From Pyxidicoccus caerfyrddinensis (lineage in GTDB: Bacteria; Myxococcota; Myxococcia; Myxococcales; Myxococcaceae): a stretch of 64,000 nt of DNA. Shown here piece by piece: positions 50,548-58,487 of this stretch (position 1 is its first letter; each line of letters opens with the position of its first letter). The DNA lies in the NCBI RefSeq assembly GCF_010894405.1, contig NZ_JAAIYA010000011.1, forward strand, positions 310,001 through 374,000. The letters are read 5' to 3'. The notes under the pieces were generated by a model that worked only from the letters and a program-made list of their open reading frames with translations, was not told where the DNA came from and did no database searches. A program made the position numbers and the translations under genes.

Positions 50548-50576
50548 TTGTCGCGCGGAGGTGGGGTGCCTAGGTT
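50548..50576 (+). promoter_or_regulatory. putative promoter of the small membrane-protein operon
   Basis: TTGTCG (50548-50553), a 17-nt spacer and TAGGTT (50571-50576). Initiation near 50583 would leave a 36-nt leader before the ATG at 50619. Confidence 0.4.
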
Positions 50577-50618
50577 GGCCCCCACCCGTGAGGACGTGGG
50601 CGCCGGCCGGAGAAGCAA

Positions 50619-51080
50619 ATGCAAGTGGGGAGTGAACAGACCGAGCGCGGAATCTCCGCGCTCGTCGGGCGCATGGCGGACGGCTTCAGCCGCCTGGTGA
50701 CACAGCACCTGCAACTGGCACGGCTGGAGCTCGCGGAGGATGTGAAGGCCACCGGCCTGGACGTGGCGATGATTGCCGCCTTCGTGCCCTTCATCCTCGT
50801 GGGCTATGCCTTCGTGTGCGGGGCGCTCGCGGCGGTGCTGTCGACGTGGCTCGGCTGGGCCGGGGCGCTCGGCGGGGTGGGGCTCATCAACCTCGCGGGT
50901 GGCATCGGTGGCGCGCTCTGGGCGGTGAAGCGGCTCCAGACGCGCCGGATGATGGACGACAGCACGAGCGAGCTGTCGCGCAGCATGGCCGCGCTCACCC
51001 ACTCCGCGCCGGCCGCCTCCGTGAATACGCTCCGGGGCGCCAACAGCGAATTCTTCGAGGAGCCGCAGAATGGCCGCTAG
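50619..51080 (+). CDS. phage-holin-3_6-like membrane protein
   Basis: 153 residues from ATG 50619 (GGAGAA upstream). An amphipathic N-terminus (VTQHLQLARLELAEDVKATG) precedes two membrane helices (about 46-72 and 76-98), then a polar tail. This layout matches the putative holin-X/YqjE-type family, which in chromosomal settings accompanies ElaB/YqjD-like proteins rather than phages. First of five small genes in one operon; overlaps the next by 11 bp. Confidence 0.82.
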   Translation: MQVGSEQTERGISALVGRMADGFSRLVTQHLQLARLELAEDVKATGLDVAMIAAFVPFILVGYAFVCGALAAVLSTWLGWAGALGGVGLINLAGGIGGALWAVKRLQTRRMMDDSTSELSRSMAALTHSAPAASVNTLRGANSEFFEEPQNGR

Positions 51081-51291
51081 CAATGGACTGCCCAAGTCCG
51101 CCAGCCCGCAGAATGCCGCCGCGCTTCGTGCGGAAATCGAGCGCACGCGCGCCGAGCTGGCCACGTCCGTGAGTGCCCTGCGCGAGGAGGTGGCCGTGGC
51201 CGCCGACTGGCGTCAGTGGGTGCGCCGTCATCCGCACGCGTGCATCGGCGCGGCCTTTGTCGTGGGCTTCTGGCTGGGCTCGCGCCGGTAG
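51070..51291 (+). CDS. DUF3618-like small membrane protein
   Basis: 73 residues. A helix (LRAEIERTRAELATSVSALREEV) of the DUF3618 type is followed by one C-terminal membrane helix with a small-residue face (HPHACIGAAFVVGFWLG) ending in SRR. This architecture, like ElaB/YqjD, would anchor the protein in the inner membrane with the charged helix in the cytoplasm. Confidence 0.82.
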   Translation: MAASNGLPKSASPQNAAALRAEIERTRAELATSVSALREEVAVAADWRQWVRRHPHACIGAAFVVGFWLGSRR

Positions 51292-51341
51292 CTCGCGCGA
51301 CACTTCCCAAGTTTCACCCCCTGAAAGAGGAGATGGCTTCG

Positions 51342-51542
51342 ATGGAGATGAATCCGCAGCAGATGGCCGACAGGGCCCGGCAGCTCCAGGACCGCGTGGT
51401 GCCGCAGATCGACGAGGCCCGGCAGAACCTGGTGGACATGAACAACCGGGTCGTCGGCTTCATCCGGGCCAATCCGGGCACGTGCCTGCTGGGCGCGGTG
51501 GCCATTGGCTTCCTCGTCGGCCGCATCGCCTCGCGCCGCTAA
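51342..51542 (+). CDS. small ElaB/YqjD-like membrane protein
   Basis: 66 residues from ATG 51342, 9 nt after AGAGGAG; ATG 51333 is too close to that site. A charged helix (MADRARQLQDRV, IDEARQNLVDMNN) precedes one C-terminal membrane helix, NPGTCLLGAVAIGFLVG, ending ASRR. The C-terminal pattern mirrors the preceding gene, suggesting a shared origin. Confidence 0.75.
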   Translation: MEMNPQQMADRARQLQDRVVPQIDEARQNLVDMNNRVVGFIRANPGTCLLGAVAIGFLVGRIASRR

Positions 51543-51571
51543 GCGTTTCCGAAGGACACGAGAGGGCATTC

Positions 51572-52018
51572 ATGACGACCTATCCAGGTGCAACGGGCAA
51601 CGGCACGCCCCAGGCGCAGAACAACGGCTCCGACGCGGGCTTCGGGCAGCGGGTGGACCAGATTGGCTCGGAGGCGCAGCAGCTCTGGACGGACGCGCGC
51701 AGCGCGGTGACCGACCTGGGCCAGACGTTGGACCTGCGCGGCCGCGTGGAGCGCAACCCGTACGGGATGATGGCGGCCGCGATAGGCGTGGGCTACGTGC
51801 TGGGCGGTGGCCTCTTCACGCCGCTGACCGCGCGCATCATCCGCCTGGGCGTGCGGCTGGCCGCGCTGCCGCTCGTCAAGGACGAGCTGATGGGCATGGC
51901 CGAGCAGGCCTTCAATGGCTACCAGGCGGGCCGTGACATGGCCGGCGGGGGGCGCTCGGAGAGCTCCACCTCGGCGAACGCCACGAACGCTGGCACTCCG
52001 CGCCCTCCCAGCTACTAG
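51572..52018 (+). CDS. membrane-associated protein with DUF883-like glycine-rich helix
   Basis: 148 residues from ATG 51572 (GAGAGGG upstream). After a polar N-terminus, VDQIGSEAQQLWTDARSAVTDLG forms a helix, and VERNPYGMMAAAIGVGYVLGGGLFTPL is the same P-x-small-residue membrane helix as in the two genes before it. A second hydrophobic helix (IIRLGVRLAALPLVKDELMG) and a Gly/Ser-rich tail follow. Function unknown. Confidence 0.75.
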   Translation: MTTYPGATGNGTPQAQNNGSDAGFGQRVDQIGSEAQQLWTDARSAVTDLGQTLDLRGRVERNPYGMMAAAIGVGYVLGGGLFTPLTARIIRLGVRLAALPLVKDELMGMAEQAFNGYQAGRDMAGGGRSESSTSANATNAGTPRPPSY

Positions 52019-52068
52019 GCTGGGCGCTTTCCCACTTGCCGTCGCAGTACCCACCCCTGGAGTACAGA

Positions 52069-52365
52069 ATGGTGAACCTCAACACCCTCAAGAAGATGGA
52101 CAAGGACGACCTGCTGAACCTCATCGGCCTGGAGACCCGCCGCGACACGACGGAAACGCTCCTGCCGGTGCTGGGCGCCTTCGCGGCGGGCATCCTGGTG
52201 GGCGCGGGCCTGGGACTGCTGCTGGCGCCGAAGCCGGGCAACCAGCTCCGGGATGATTTGAAGCAGCGGCTGGCGAGCGGCCAGGAGTACCTGAACAACA
52301 CCGTGGGCCGCGTCAGCGAGACGATTCAGCAGCAGGGTACGCCGTCGCCGACGCGCAACACCTGA
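52069..52365 (+). CDS. YtxH-like small membrane protein
   Basis: 98 residues from ATG 52069 (GGAG 6 nt upstream). LLPVLGAFAAGILVGAGLGLLLAPKPG followed by QLRDDLKQRLASG is the YtxH pattern: one glycine-rich membrane helix, then a coiled tail. YtxH-type proteins are linked to general stress in Bacillus. Last gene of the operon; a stem-loop follows. Confidence 0.82.
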   Translation: MVNLNTLKKMDKDDLLNLIGLETRRDTTETLLPVLGAFAAGILVGAGLGLLLAPKPGNQLRDDLKQRLASGQEYLNNTVGRVSETIQQQGTPSPTRNT

Positions 52366-52394
52366 GTCCAGGCGAGCAGTCGCCTTTCACGCGA

Positions 52395-52525
52395 GGGCCT
52401 CCATTCGTGCCGATGCCGGCACCGGATGGGGGCCTTCTCGTTGCGGGGCGGCCAGGCAGGGCGCTGGGAGGGCCTTTCTCGTGCCGGAGTCCGCATCGCG
52501 TGAGGGCCTTCGCGTCGCGGGGCGG
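52395..52525. repeat. four-copy degenerate intergenic repeat
   Basis: The core GGGCCT followed by a TCGT/CGTC-type stretch and GCGG or GCCG recurs at 52395, 52430, 52470 and 52504, at 34-40 bp intervals. The second and fourth copies match over 22 bp with 2 mismatches. The array fills the space between the small-membrane-protein operon and the next gene. Confidence 0.6.
52396..52434 (+). terminator. long stem-loop after the small membrane-protein operon
   Basis: GGCC-CCAT--GTGCCG (from 52396) pairs with CGGCAC--GATG--GGCC (52417-52434), including a few G-U pairs and one bulge, around a 3-5 nt loop. TTCTCGTT follows. It also forms part of a repeat array. Confidence 0.55.
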
Positions 52526-52539
52526 TTAGAGTCGGAAGC

Positions 52540-53460
52540 GTGAGTGAGAAGATGTCACGGCTGCCCGGGGTGGAGTCCGCGGCCGGCGCGGGCCCTGACG
52601 CCGCGCTGGCGCGGCTGCGCGCGCTGGAGACGCTCGAGTCTGGCTACGAGGCCTGGCTGGAGCTGAAGCTGGACCACGCCACCTTCCGCGCGCGCCTGCG
52701 CGAGGAGCGCGAGCGGTTGGACCAGCAGGGCTCCTTCCTCCTGGGCGCGGTGCGCGCCGCGGGGCTGGTGCCGCCGTCGACTCCGGACGGGCCGGGCCTG
52801 GTGCCGTCCACGCCGTCCGCGGGCGACTTCGTGCGCGACGCCGAGGCGAAGCTGGGGACCGCCCGCGAGGCCCTGTCCCAGCGCGAGGCGGAAGGCGAGG
52901 CCCGCTACGGCGCGGCCTTCACGGAGCTGCGCACCACGCTGAAGGACCGCATCCAGCGCCACCTCTCCGCGAGCCGCCCGCGCCTGACGCTGCTGCTGCG
53001 CCGCGTGGGGGCGGAGCGCTCCATCCTCCACGTGGAGCGCGTGTCCGGGGACGCGCCGGTGCTGCTGTGTTTCCTCTTCAGCGGGCGGATTCCCTCGCGC
53101 CATGGCTTCCTCCTGGACGACTCCACGGAGGACGTGGCGCTGTCGCCCGCGCCCCTCTACCCCGACGAGGGCGTGGCTCCGGCCGAAGTGCGCCCGGACG
53201 CGGCGGGGCTGGAGGCGCGGGTGCGCGGGGCAGGGGAGGTGCTGCCGCTGAAGGGCTTCCTGCCCGTGTTCGTCCCGCGCCCCGGTGGAGGCGAGGACTT
53301 CTTCCGCCTCCTGCAGCGCGGGGCGGTGCTGGAGGTGGAGGTGGCGGAAGGGGCTGGCTTCCGCAACGTCCTCACCCGCGAGGAGGCGGAGCGCTTCGCG
53401 GGGCACCTGCTGCGCCTCAAGCTCGAGGGGCGAATCGACCTGGAGCTCGAGGCGGGCTGA
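52540..53460 (+). CDS. protein of unknown function
   Basis: 306 residues from GTG 52540 (GGAAG upstream). No signal peptide or membrane helix. The N-terminus is helical and charged (ALARLRALETLESGYEAWLELK, RARLREERERLDQQG), with a middle Ala-rich helix (about 95-145), and the second half is beta-rich (LTLLLRRVGAERSILHVERV, VLLCFLFSGRIPSRHG). I do not recognise the family. Convergent with the next gene, 15 bp apart. Confidence 0.65.
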   Translation: MSEKMSRLPGVESAAGAGPDAALARLRALETLESGYEAWLELKLDHATFRARLREERERLDQQGSFLLGAVRAAGLVPPSTPDGPGLVPSTPSAGDFVRDAEAKLGTAREALSQREAEGEARYGAAFTELRTTLKDRIQRHLSASRPRLTLLLRRVGAERSILHVERVSGDAPVLLCFLFSGRIPSRHGFLLDDSTEDVALSPAPLYPDEGVAPAEVRPDAAGLEARVRGAGEVLPLKGFLPVFVPRPGGGEDFFRLLQRGAVLEVEVAEGAGFRNVLTREEAERFAGHLLRLKLEGRIDLELEAG

Positions 53461-53475
53461 GTCCGGCGCGGGGCC

Positions 53476-54339
53476 TCAGCGCGTGCGCACCACGCCCACT
53501 TCGGCGGTGCCCGCCAGGAGCGCGCTGCCGAGGAACAGGTTGTCGGACTCCGCGCCGCCCAGGCGCACGGCCTGGAAGATGACGAGGTACGTCTGGTTCC
53601 GCGCGGGGAACGCGGTGCCCGGAATCGTCACGCGGGCCTCGCGGTACGGGCCGGGCAGGCCCACGAGCTGGAGGAACTGCAGGGGCGTCTTGGGCACGTT
53701 GGTGTACGTCGGCTCGCCCTGCGCGCCTTCCGCGCTCAGCGGCACCACCGTGACGAAGCCCAGCGTGCGGTCCTGGCCCTCGGCCACCGCCACGCGGTCG
53801 AACGCCAGCGCGGTGTTCGCGTCGGTGCGCAGGAAGCCCTCGGGCGGGTGGAAGGCGGAGATGACCTCCTTCACCGGCGCGTTGTCCACCTGTCCCACGT
53901 AGCGCGTGCCGCCCTGCGCGGCGATGAACTGGTACGTCGCGCCGGACTGGTACTGGAAGCCCTCCTCGCCCACGCTGGTGCGGCTGTAGCTGCCCGCGCC
54001 GTCCTCCGTCAGCGTCGTGGCCTGCCCGTCCACCGGCAGCACGGTGACGGACGCGCCCGGCACACCCGACGGCTGCGAGTTCTCCCCGGACCGGGTGCCC
54101 AGGAACACGGCGGCCGCCGTCTGCGCCGGCAGCGAGATGACGTCACCGCCGTCCGCGCCGAAAGTCCCGGCGTCGTAGCCGGCCAGCGCGGAGGCGGACA
54201 CGTCCACCTGCGGGGTGGAGAGCAGGGTGCCGACCATGACGTGGTCGGCGGAGAGCTGATTCCCCGTCTTCTCCAGGTCGCAGGCCAGGGGAGCAAGGGA
54301 GGAGGCGGCGAGGGCGACGGATAGCAGGAGGCGTTTCAT
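53476..54339 (-). CDS. lipoprotein of unknown function
   Basis: 287 residues from ATG 54339. Signal peptide MKRLLLSVALAASSLAPLAC ends in a lipobox (Cys20). The rest is beta-rich and low in charge, with repeated Ser/Gly/Thr strands (ALAGYDAGTFGADGG, SVTVLPVDGQATTLTEDG, FQYQSGATYQFIAAQGGTRYVG), reminiscent of a carboxypeptidase-regulatory-like or Ig-like fold, but no motif is decisive. Divergent from the second cyclase gene, 96 bp between. Confidence 0.72.
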   Translation of the reverse strand: MKRLLLSVALAASSLAPLACDLEKTGNQLSADHVMVGTLLSTPQVDVSASALAGYDAGTFGADGGDVISLPAQTAAAVFLGTRSGENSQPSGVPGASVTVLPVDGQATTLTEDGAGSYSRTSVGEEGFQYQSGATYQFIAAQGGTRYVGQVDNAPVKEVISAFHPPEGFLRTDANTALAFDRVAVAEGQDRTLGFVTVVPLSAEGAQGEPTYTNVPKTPLQFLQLVGLPGPYREARVTIPGTAFPARNQTYLVIFQAVRLGGAESDNLFLGSALLAGTAEVGVVRTR

Positions 54340-54435
54340 CGGTGGTTTCCAGAAGTACTTCGAGTTGGCCGAGCATAGCAGGCGCGCACGACAGCGCCCG
54401 CGCCGGGGCCGGACTCGGGGTATCCTCCGGGCTCC

Positions 54436-57039
54436 GTGCAAGGTCACCGCGTCCACTCCGCAGGCCGGCGCTTCCTCAAGAGGCTCGGCGTCTCGCTCCT
54501 CATGGCCGTCAGCTTCGGCTGCGTGCTGGGCCTGCTCGTCTACCTGCGCGCGCCCGGGCTGGCGGAGCCGAAGGATGAGGCCTCCGGCTGGGCTCCCTCC
54601 GCCGTCTTCGACACCGCCCAGGCGTGGCTGGATGGGTGGGAGCGCGCCTCCTACGACTGGCGCGTGCGCGAGCTGGGCGAGCGCTCCGAGCGGCCGGACG
54701 AAGCGGTGGTGGTCGCCATCGACGACGAGACGCTCGCCGAGGCCCGCCAGGACGACCGGCCGGGCGTCGCCACGCAGCCGTGGCCGCGCCAGCTGGTGGG
54801 CGGCATGGTGCACCGGCTGGTGGAGGAGGGCGCCCTGCTGGTGCTGGTGGACCTGCCCTTCCCGGAGCTGAGCCCCAGCGCCTGCGTGGACCCGAAGCTG
54901 TCCCCCCAGGCGCCCTCCGGCGACGACAACGCCTTCCGCGCGCTGTTGGACCGCGAGCCCGGCCGCGCGCTGCTTTCGTTCTCATGGGAGTCCCAGGGCG
55001 CCCGCGTGCTGCCGCCCGCGAGCCGCCTGTGGCCGTACCGCGTGAAGCTGGGCACCTACGCCACTCCGGCCGAGGCCCGCACCCGCGCGCAGGCCGTGCT
55101 CGCCGTGCAGCGCCCCGCGTTCCTCATCCCCGCCGGCAACCAGGTGGAGGTGTGGGGCGGCGCCACCGACGAGGCGGACGGGCACGGCCTGGGCACGCGG
55201 CTGGGCGTGGGCTCCGCCGCGATTGAAGAGCGCCGCGCCGCGGACGACACCTACCGCGTGGGCCCCACGGACCTCTTCGTGTCGCTGGCGGAGGTGCAGG
55301 TGGAGGGGCTGGACGCGACGAAGCTGGTGGAGGTGCGCCACCTCCAGCACCCCGTGGCCCCGCTGCTGGGCGGTGGCAGCGGCTACGGCTCCGTCACCCT
55401 CCCGGCGGACCCGGACGGGGTGGTGCGCGCCGTGCCGCAGCTGGTGGCCTTCACCGTCCGGGGACAGCGGCACGTGCTGCCCTCGCTGCCGCTGGCCGCG
55501 GCCATGCGCCTGGCCAACACGCGCACGCTGCGCTACGCGGACGGCCGGCTGCACGTGGGGGATGCGTACTCGGTGCCCATGGACGCGTCGGGCTTCAGCC
55601 TGCTGCGCTGGGACGCGCCCACCGCGGGGCGGGGCTCACGTGGCTCGCTCGCCCGCTCCATCCGCGCGTGGAACGTGCTGCTCAACGTCTTCGACGTGGC
55701 GGGCGAGCGCCCCGCGCGCTTCGACAATGATTTGGAGGGCCGCACCGTCGTCCTCACCCGCACGGCGGGGGAGGGTGGCCACCTGCGCTCCACGCCCATT
55801 GGCCCGGAGACGCCCGGCGGCGCCATCCTCGGGCAGGCGCTAGCCAACATCCTCCGCTCGGAGGGCATCACCCGCGCGCCCGCGGACCTGGACCTGATGC
55901 TCACCGTGGGGCTCGCCTTCTCCGGGGCGTTCCTCGCGCTGTCGCTCAGCTTCCTCTTGCGCTCGGTGCGCGGCGCGGTGCTCTACGTCGGCATGCTCGT
56001 CGCGGCCGGCGCGGGCTACGCGGCGGTGTCCTCCTACGTCTTCATCGAGCAGCGGCTGTGGATTGCCATGGCCGGCCCGCTGATGGCCATGGTGGGCGCC
56101 TTCGTCGTCACGCTCCTCTACGCCTTCAGCACCGAGCGCGAGGTGCGCGACTTCGTCCACAACGCGCTCGGCCGCTACGTCAGCCCGGACGTGGCGCGGC
56201 TGGTGTCGCGTGACTTGAACCTGATGCGCCCCGAGCGCCGCAAGATGTCCGTGTACGTCTGCGACATCGAGGGCTTCACCCGCCTGTCGGAGGGCCTGAC
56301 TCCCGAGCAGCTCGTGGGCCTCTTCAACGAGTACCTCACGGAGATGGCCGCGGTGGTGCGCTCCACGGCGGGGCAGGTGGACAAGTACATCGGCGACTCC
56401 GTCATGGCCTTCTGGGGCGCGCCCGTGCGCACCGACAGGCACGCGCACCTGGCCTGCGAGGCCGCGCTGAAGCTGCGCGCCGTGCTCGCCGAGAAGCAGG
56501 ACGCCTGGGAGAAGAAGTTCGGCCGCCGCCTCAGCTTCCGCGCCGGCATCGACACCGGCGAGGTGGTGGTGGGCGACATGGGAAGCCAGCTCAAGTCCAA
56601 CTACACGGTGCTCGGGGATGCGGTGGGGCTCGCCGCGCGGCTGGAGTCCGTCAACAAGGTGTACGGCACCTGGGTGCTGGTGGGGGACGCCGCCGCGCAG
56701 CTCGCCAGCGACAGCTACGTCTTCCGCATGGTGGACCACGTGCGCTTCAAGGGCCGCTCACAGCCGGTGCGCGTCCACGAGCTATTGGGGCGCCGCGGCG
56801 AAATCACCCCGCGCATGCAGGAGCAGCTGGCCCTCCACGAGCAGGCCCTCACCGCGTACCACCAGCGCCGCTTCGCCGAGGCCCACGCCCTCTTCGAGCG
56901 CGCCAGCATGGACTTCCACGACACCGTCGCCGCCGTGTACGTGGGCCGCTGTGGCCGCTACCTCGTCACGCCGCCGCCCGCGGACTGGGACGGCGTGCAC
57001 GGCCTGGAAGAGTCGGGGCCCACCGCCGCCGCCGCGTGA
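54436..57039 (+). CDS. CHASE2-domain class III cyclase with substituted catalytic Asn
   Basis: 867 residues from GTG 54436. TM1 (about 17-37), a long extracytoplasmic CHASE2 region (about 50-470), three clustered helices (about 480-560) and a cyclase domain (about 600-790). Metal Asp610 (CDIEGF) and Asp654 (YIGDSVM), adenine-selecting Lys650 and Asp728 are kept, as is Arg735. The transition-state Asn is replaced by Gly731: VGLAARLES instead of VNLAARLE. Activity may be low or absent. A short helical tail follows. It ends 1 bp from the convergent ferredoxin gene. Confidence 0.88.
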   Translation: MQGHRVHSAGRRFLKRLGVSLLMAVSFGCVLGLLVYLRAPGLAEPKDEASGWAPSAVFDTAQAWLDGWERASYDWRVRELGERSERPDEAVVVAIDDETLAEARQDDRPGVATQPWPRQLVGGMVHRLVEEGALLVLVDLPFPELSPSACVDPKLSPQAPSGDDNAFRALLDREPGRALLSFSWESQGARVLPPASRLWPYRVKLGTYATPAEARTRAQAVLAVQRPAFLIPAGNQVEVWGGATDEADGHGLGTRLGVGSAAIEERRAADDTYRVGPTDLFVSLAEVQVEGLDATKLVEVRHLQHPVAPLLGGGSGYGSVTLPADPDGVVRAVPQLVAFTVRGQRHVLPSLPLAAAMRLANTRTLRYADGRLHVGDAYSVPMDASGFSLLRWDAPTAGRGSRGSLARSIRAWNVLLNVFDVAGERPARFDNDLEGRTVVLTRTAGEGGHLRSTPIGPETPGGAILGQALANILRSEGITRAPADLDLMLTVGLAFSGAFLALSLSFLLRSVRGAVLYVGMLVAAGAGYAAVSSYVFIEQRLWIAMAGPLMAMVGAFVVTLLYAFSTEREVRDFVHNALGRYVSPDVARLVSRDLNLMRPERRKMSVYVCDIEGFTRLSEGLTPEQLVGLFNEYLTEMAAVVRSTAGQVDKYIGDSVMAFWGAPVRTDRHAHLACEAALKLRAVLAEKQDAWEKKFGRRLSFRAGIDTGEVVVGDMGSQLKSNYTVLGDAVGLAARLESVNKVYGTWVLVGDAAAQLASDSYVFRMVDHVRFKGRSQPVRVHELLGRRGEITPRMQEQLALHEQALTAYHQRRFAEAHALFERASMDFHDTVAAVYVGRCGRYLVTPPPADWDGVHGLEESGPTAAAA

Positions 57040-57040
57040 G

Positions 57041-57409
57041 TCAGCCGTCGTCGTCGCAGTCGGAGTCCGGCTGGCCGAACAGCTCCTTCACCGGCGCGTC
57101 CTTCGCGATGTGCTCCTCCACCACGCGCCCCATCTTCTCCGGCGTCATGTGGGAGTAGTACACCTCGCCCGGCCAGCCCATGAGCTGGTAGTCCTCGGGG
57201 GACAGCGGGTCTCTCTTGCGGCCGGTGTCCTCGCGCACGACGACGTTGGGCCCCATGTGGCAGAAGCCGTAGCAGCCGCCGCGGTACAGCTCGCAGCGCG
57301 GCACCAGCTTCTGCGCGGACAGCGTGTCCCTCGCCGCGGCGTACACGGCGTCCGCGCCGTTGGCCTTGCAGGTGGAGCCCTTGCACACCGAGAGGCGGTA
57401 ACGCTTCAT
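57041..57409 (-). CDS. small thioredoxin-fold [2Fe-2S] ferredoxin
   Basis: 122 residues from ATG 57409. Cys9 and Cys14 (SVCKGSTC) with Cys46 and Cys50 (GGCYGFC) give the Cx4C...Cx3C pattern of thioredoxin-like ferredoxins related to NuoE; Cys39 is extra. MGPNVVV after the last Cys is also family-typical. It ends in an acidic DSDCDDDG tail. It is much shorter than NuoE (about 160). It lies downstream of the nuo genes on the same strand but beyond a terminator-like hairpin, so it is probably a separate unit. Confidence 0.85.
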   Translation of the reverse strand: MKRYRLSVCKGSTCKANGADAVYAAARDTLSAQKLVPRCELYRGGCYGFCHMGPNVVVREDTGRKRDPLSPEDYQLMGWPGEVYYSHMTPEKMGRVVEEHIAKDAPVKELFGQPDSDCDDDG

Positions 57410-57573
57410 GGGTGCGCCCACCCTACGGAGTCCGCGCCGTGTCTGAAAGCAGACGGGCGCGGGCACACGACGGCCGCCTGCACTCCGCACGGGCCAGGAA
57501 GACGGCTGTCCTCGTGTGTGGCGCCAGGGCCATTGAAGAGCTTCATCGTCACCACCTGCACCCCGAAAAGGCA

Positions 57574-57612
57574 CCGGCCCGCCTACCGCTGCGAGAGCGG
57601 GGGGCGGGCCGG
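57574..57612 (-). terminator. rho-independent-like terminator after nuoI
   Basis: On the minus strand CCGGCCCGCC (complement of 57603-57612) pairs with GGCGGGCCGG (57574-57583), with an inner 5-bp stem CCGCT/AGCGG. TGCCTTTT follows. It lies 39-77 nt after the nuoI stop. Confidence 0.7.
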
Positions 57613-57650
57613 CAGTCACGAAGCCCTACGGGCTCGTGAGGAAGTCGGAT

Positions 57651-58442
57651 CTACTTGAGGAACTTCGTCACCTGGATGGGACCCTGCTGAGTAACGACGG
57701 TCTGGCCCCCATGCCCGCCCGCCTGGGCGCCCGGCGTCGCCTTGCCCTGGCCCCCGTGGCCGTGGCCCGCGCCGAGGCTGCCGTGCTGCGGCAGCTTCAG
57801 CTCCACCAGGCCCTCGCCGATGCGGGTGTGGGCTTCCTTGTGGGCGTGGTGCGGCTCCTCGGAGCCCTCGCGCTTGTTCCACGGGTCCGACGGGTGGGAC
57901 ACCGCCGGCCCCTTGAGCAGCTTGGGGATGTCGTACACGAAGTTCTGCCGCGTGTACTCCGGAGGGGTGTGCGTGTACGTGTCCATGCGGATGGCGTCCT
58001 TGGGGCACGCATCCACGCACAGGCCGCACACGATGCAGCGCAGCTCGTCGATGACGAACTGGGTGGGGAACTTCTCGATGACGCGAGACTCGCCCTCGGC
58101 GGACGTCTCCTCGTACTCCCCCGCCTCGATGTAGATGCACTGCGCCGGGCAGATGGTGGCGCACATGTAGCAGGCCACGCAGCGCGGCTTGCCGTCCTCG
58201 CGCGGAACCAGCCGGTGCAGCCCGCGGTAGCCCTCGGGGTAGACCTGCTTCTCCTCGGGGTACTGCACCGTCGTCATCAGGCTGGTGCCCTTGCGGTCCA
58301 CCACCGACACGTTGGTGTCACGCGTCCCGAAGAGGTTGCGGAAGAAGTGCTTCGTCGTGATGGCCAGCCCGCGTAGCAGCTCGGGCACGTACGCCCGCTC
58401 GCGGATGTCCGTGCGGGGGTCCTTGCTCACATTGTAGGCCAT
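57651..58442 (-). CDS. nuoI: NADH-quinone oxidoreductase subunit I
   Basis: Carries clusters N6a and N6b in the peripheral arm of complex I. 263 residues. Two CxxCxxCxxxCP motifs are complete: CVACYMCATICPAQC and CIVCGLCVDACPKDA. The N-terminus (RGLAITTKHFFRNLF) is the membrane-facing helix. Typical bacterial NuoI is about 165-180; here about 80 residues are added after the second cluster, with a His-rich patch (PHHAHKEAH) and a Gly/His stretch (GAGHGHGGQG). Last gene of the nuoC-D-G-H-I operon. Confidence 0.95.
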   Translation of the reverse strand: MAYNVSKDPRTDIRERAYVPELLRGLAITTKHFFRNLFGTRDTNVSVVDRKGTSLMTTVQYPEEKQVYPEGYRGLHRLVPREDGKPRCVACYMCATICPAQCIYIEAGEYEETSAEGESRVIEKFPTQFVIDELRCIVCGLCVDACPKDAIRMDTYTHTPPEYTRQNFVYDIPKLLKGPAVSHPSDPWNKREGSEEPHHAHKEAHTRIGEGLVELKLPQHGSLGAGHGHGGQGKATPGAQAGGHGGQTVVTQQGPIQVTKFLK

Positions 58443-58487
58443 GATGGTGTTCTCGATTCCCGGTGTGCCTGGAGCGCCGGTGGGAAG

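Noticed and set aside
50619..51080. Prophage remnant, because of the holin-like gene
   Set aside because: No other phage gene is near; the neighbours are ElaB/YtxH-type membrane proteins and the composition is normal for the chromosome.
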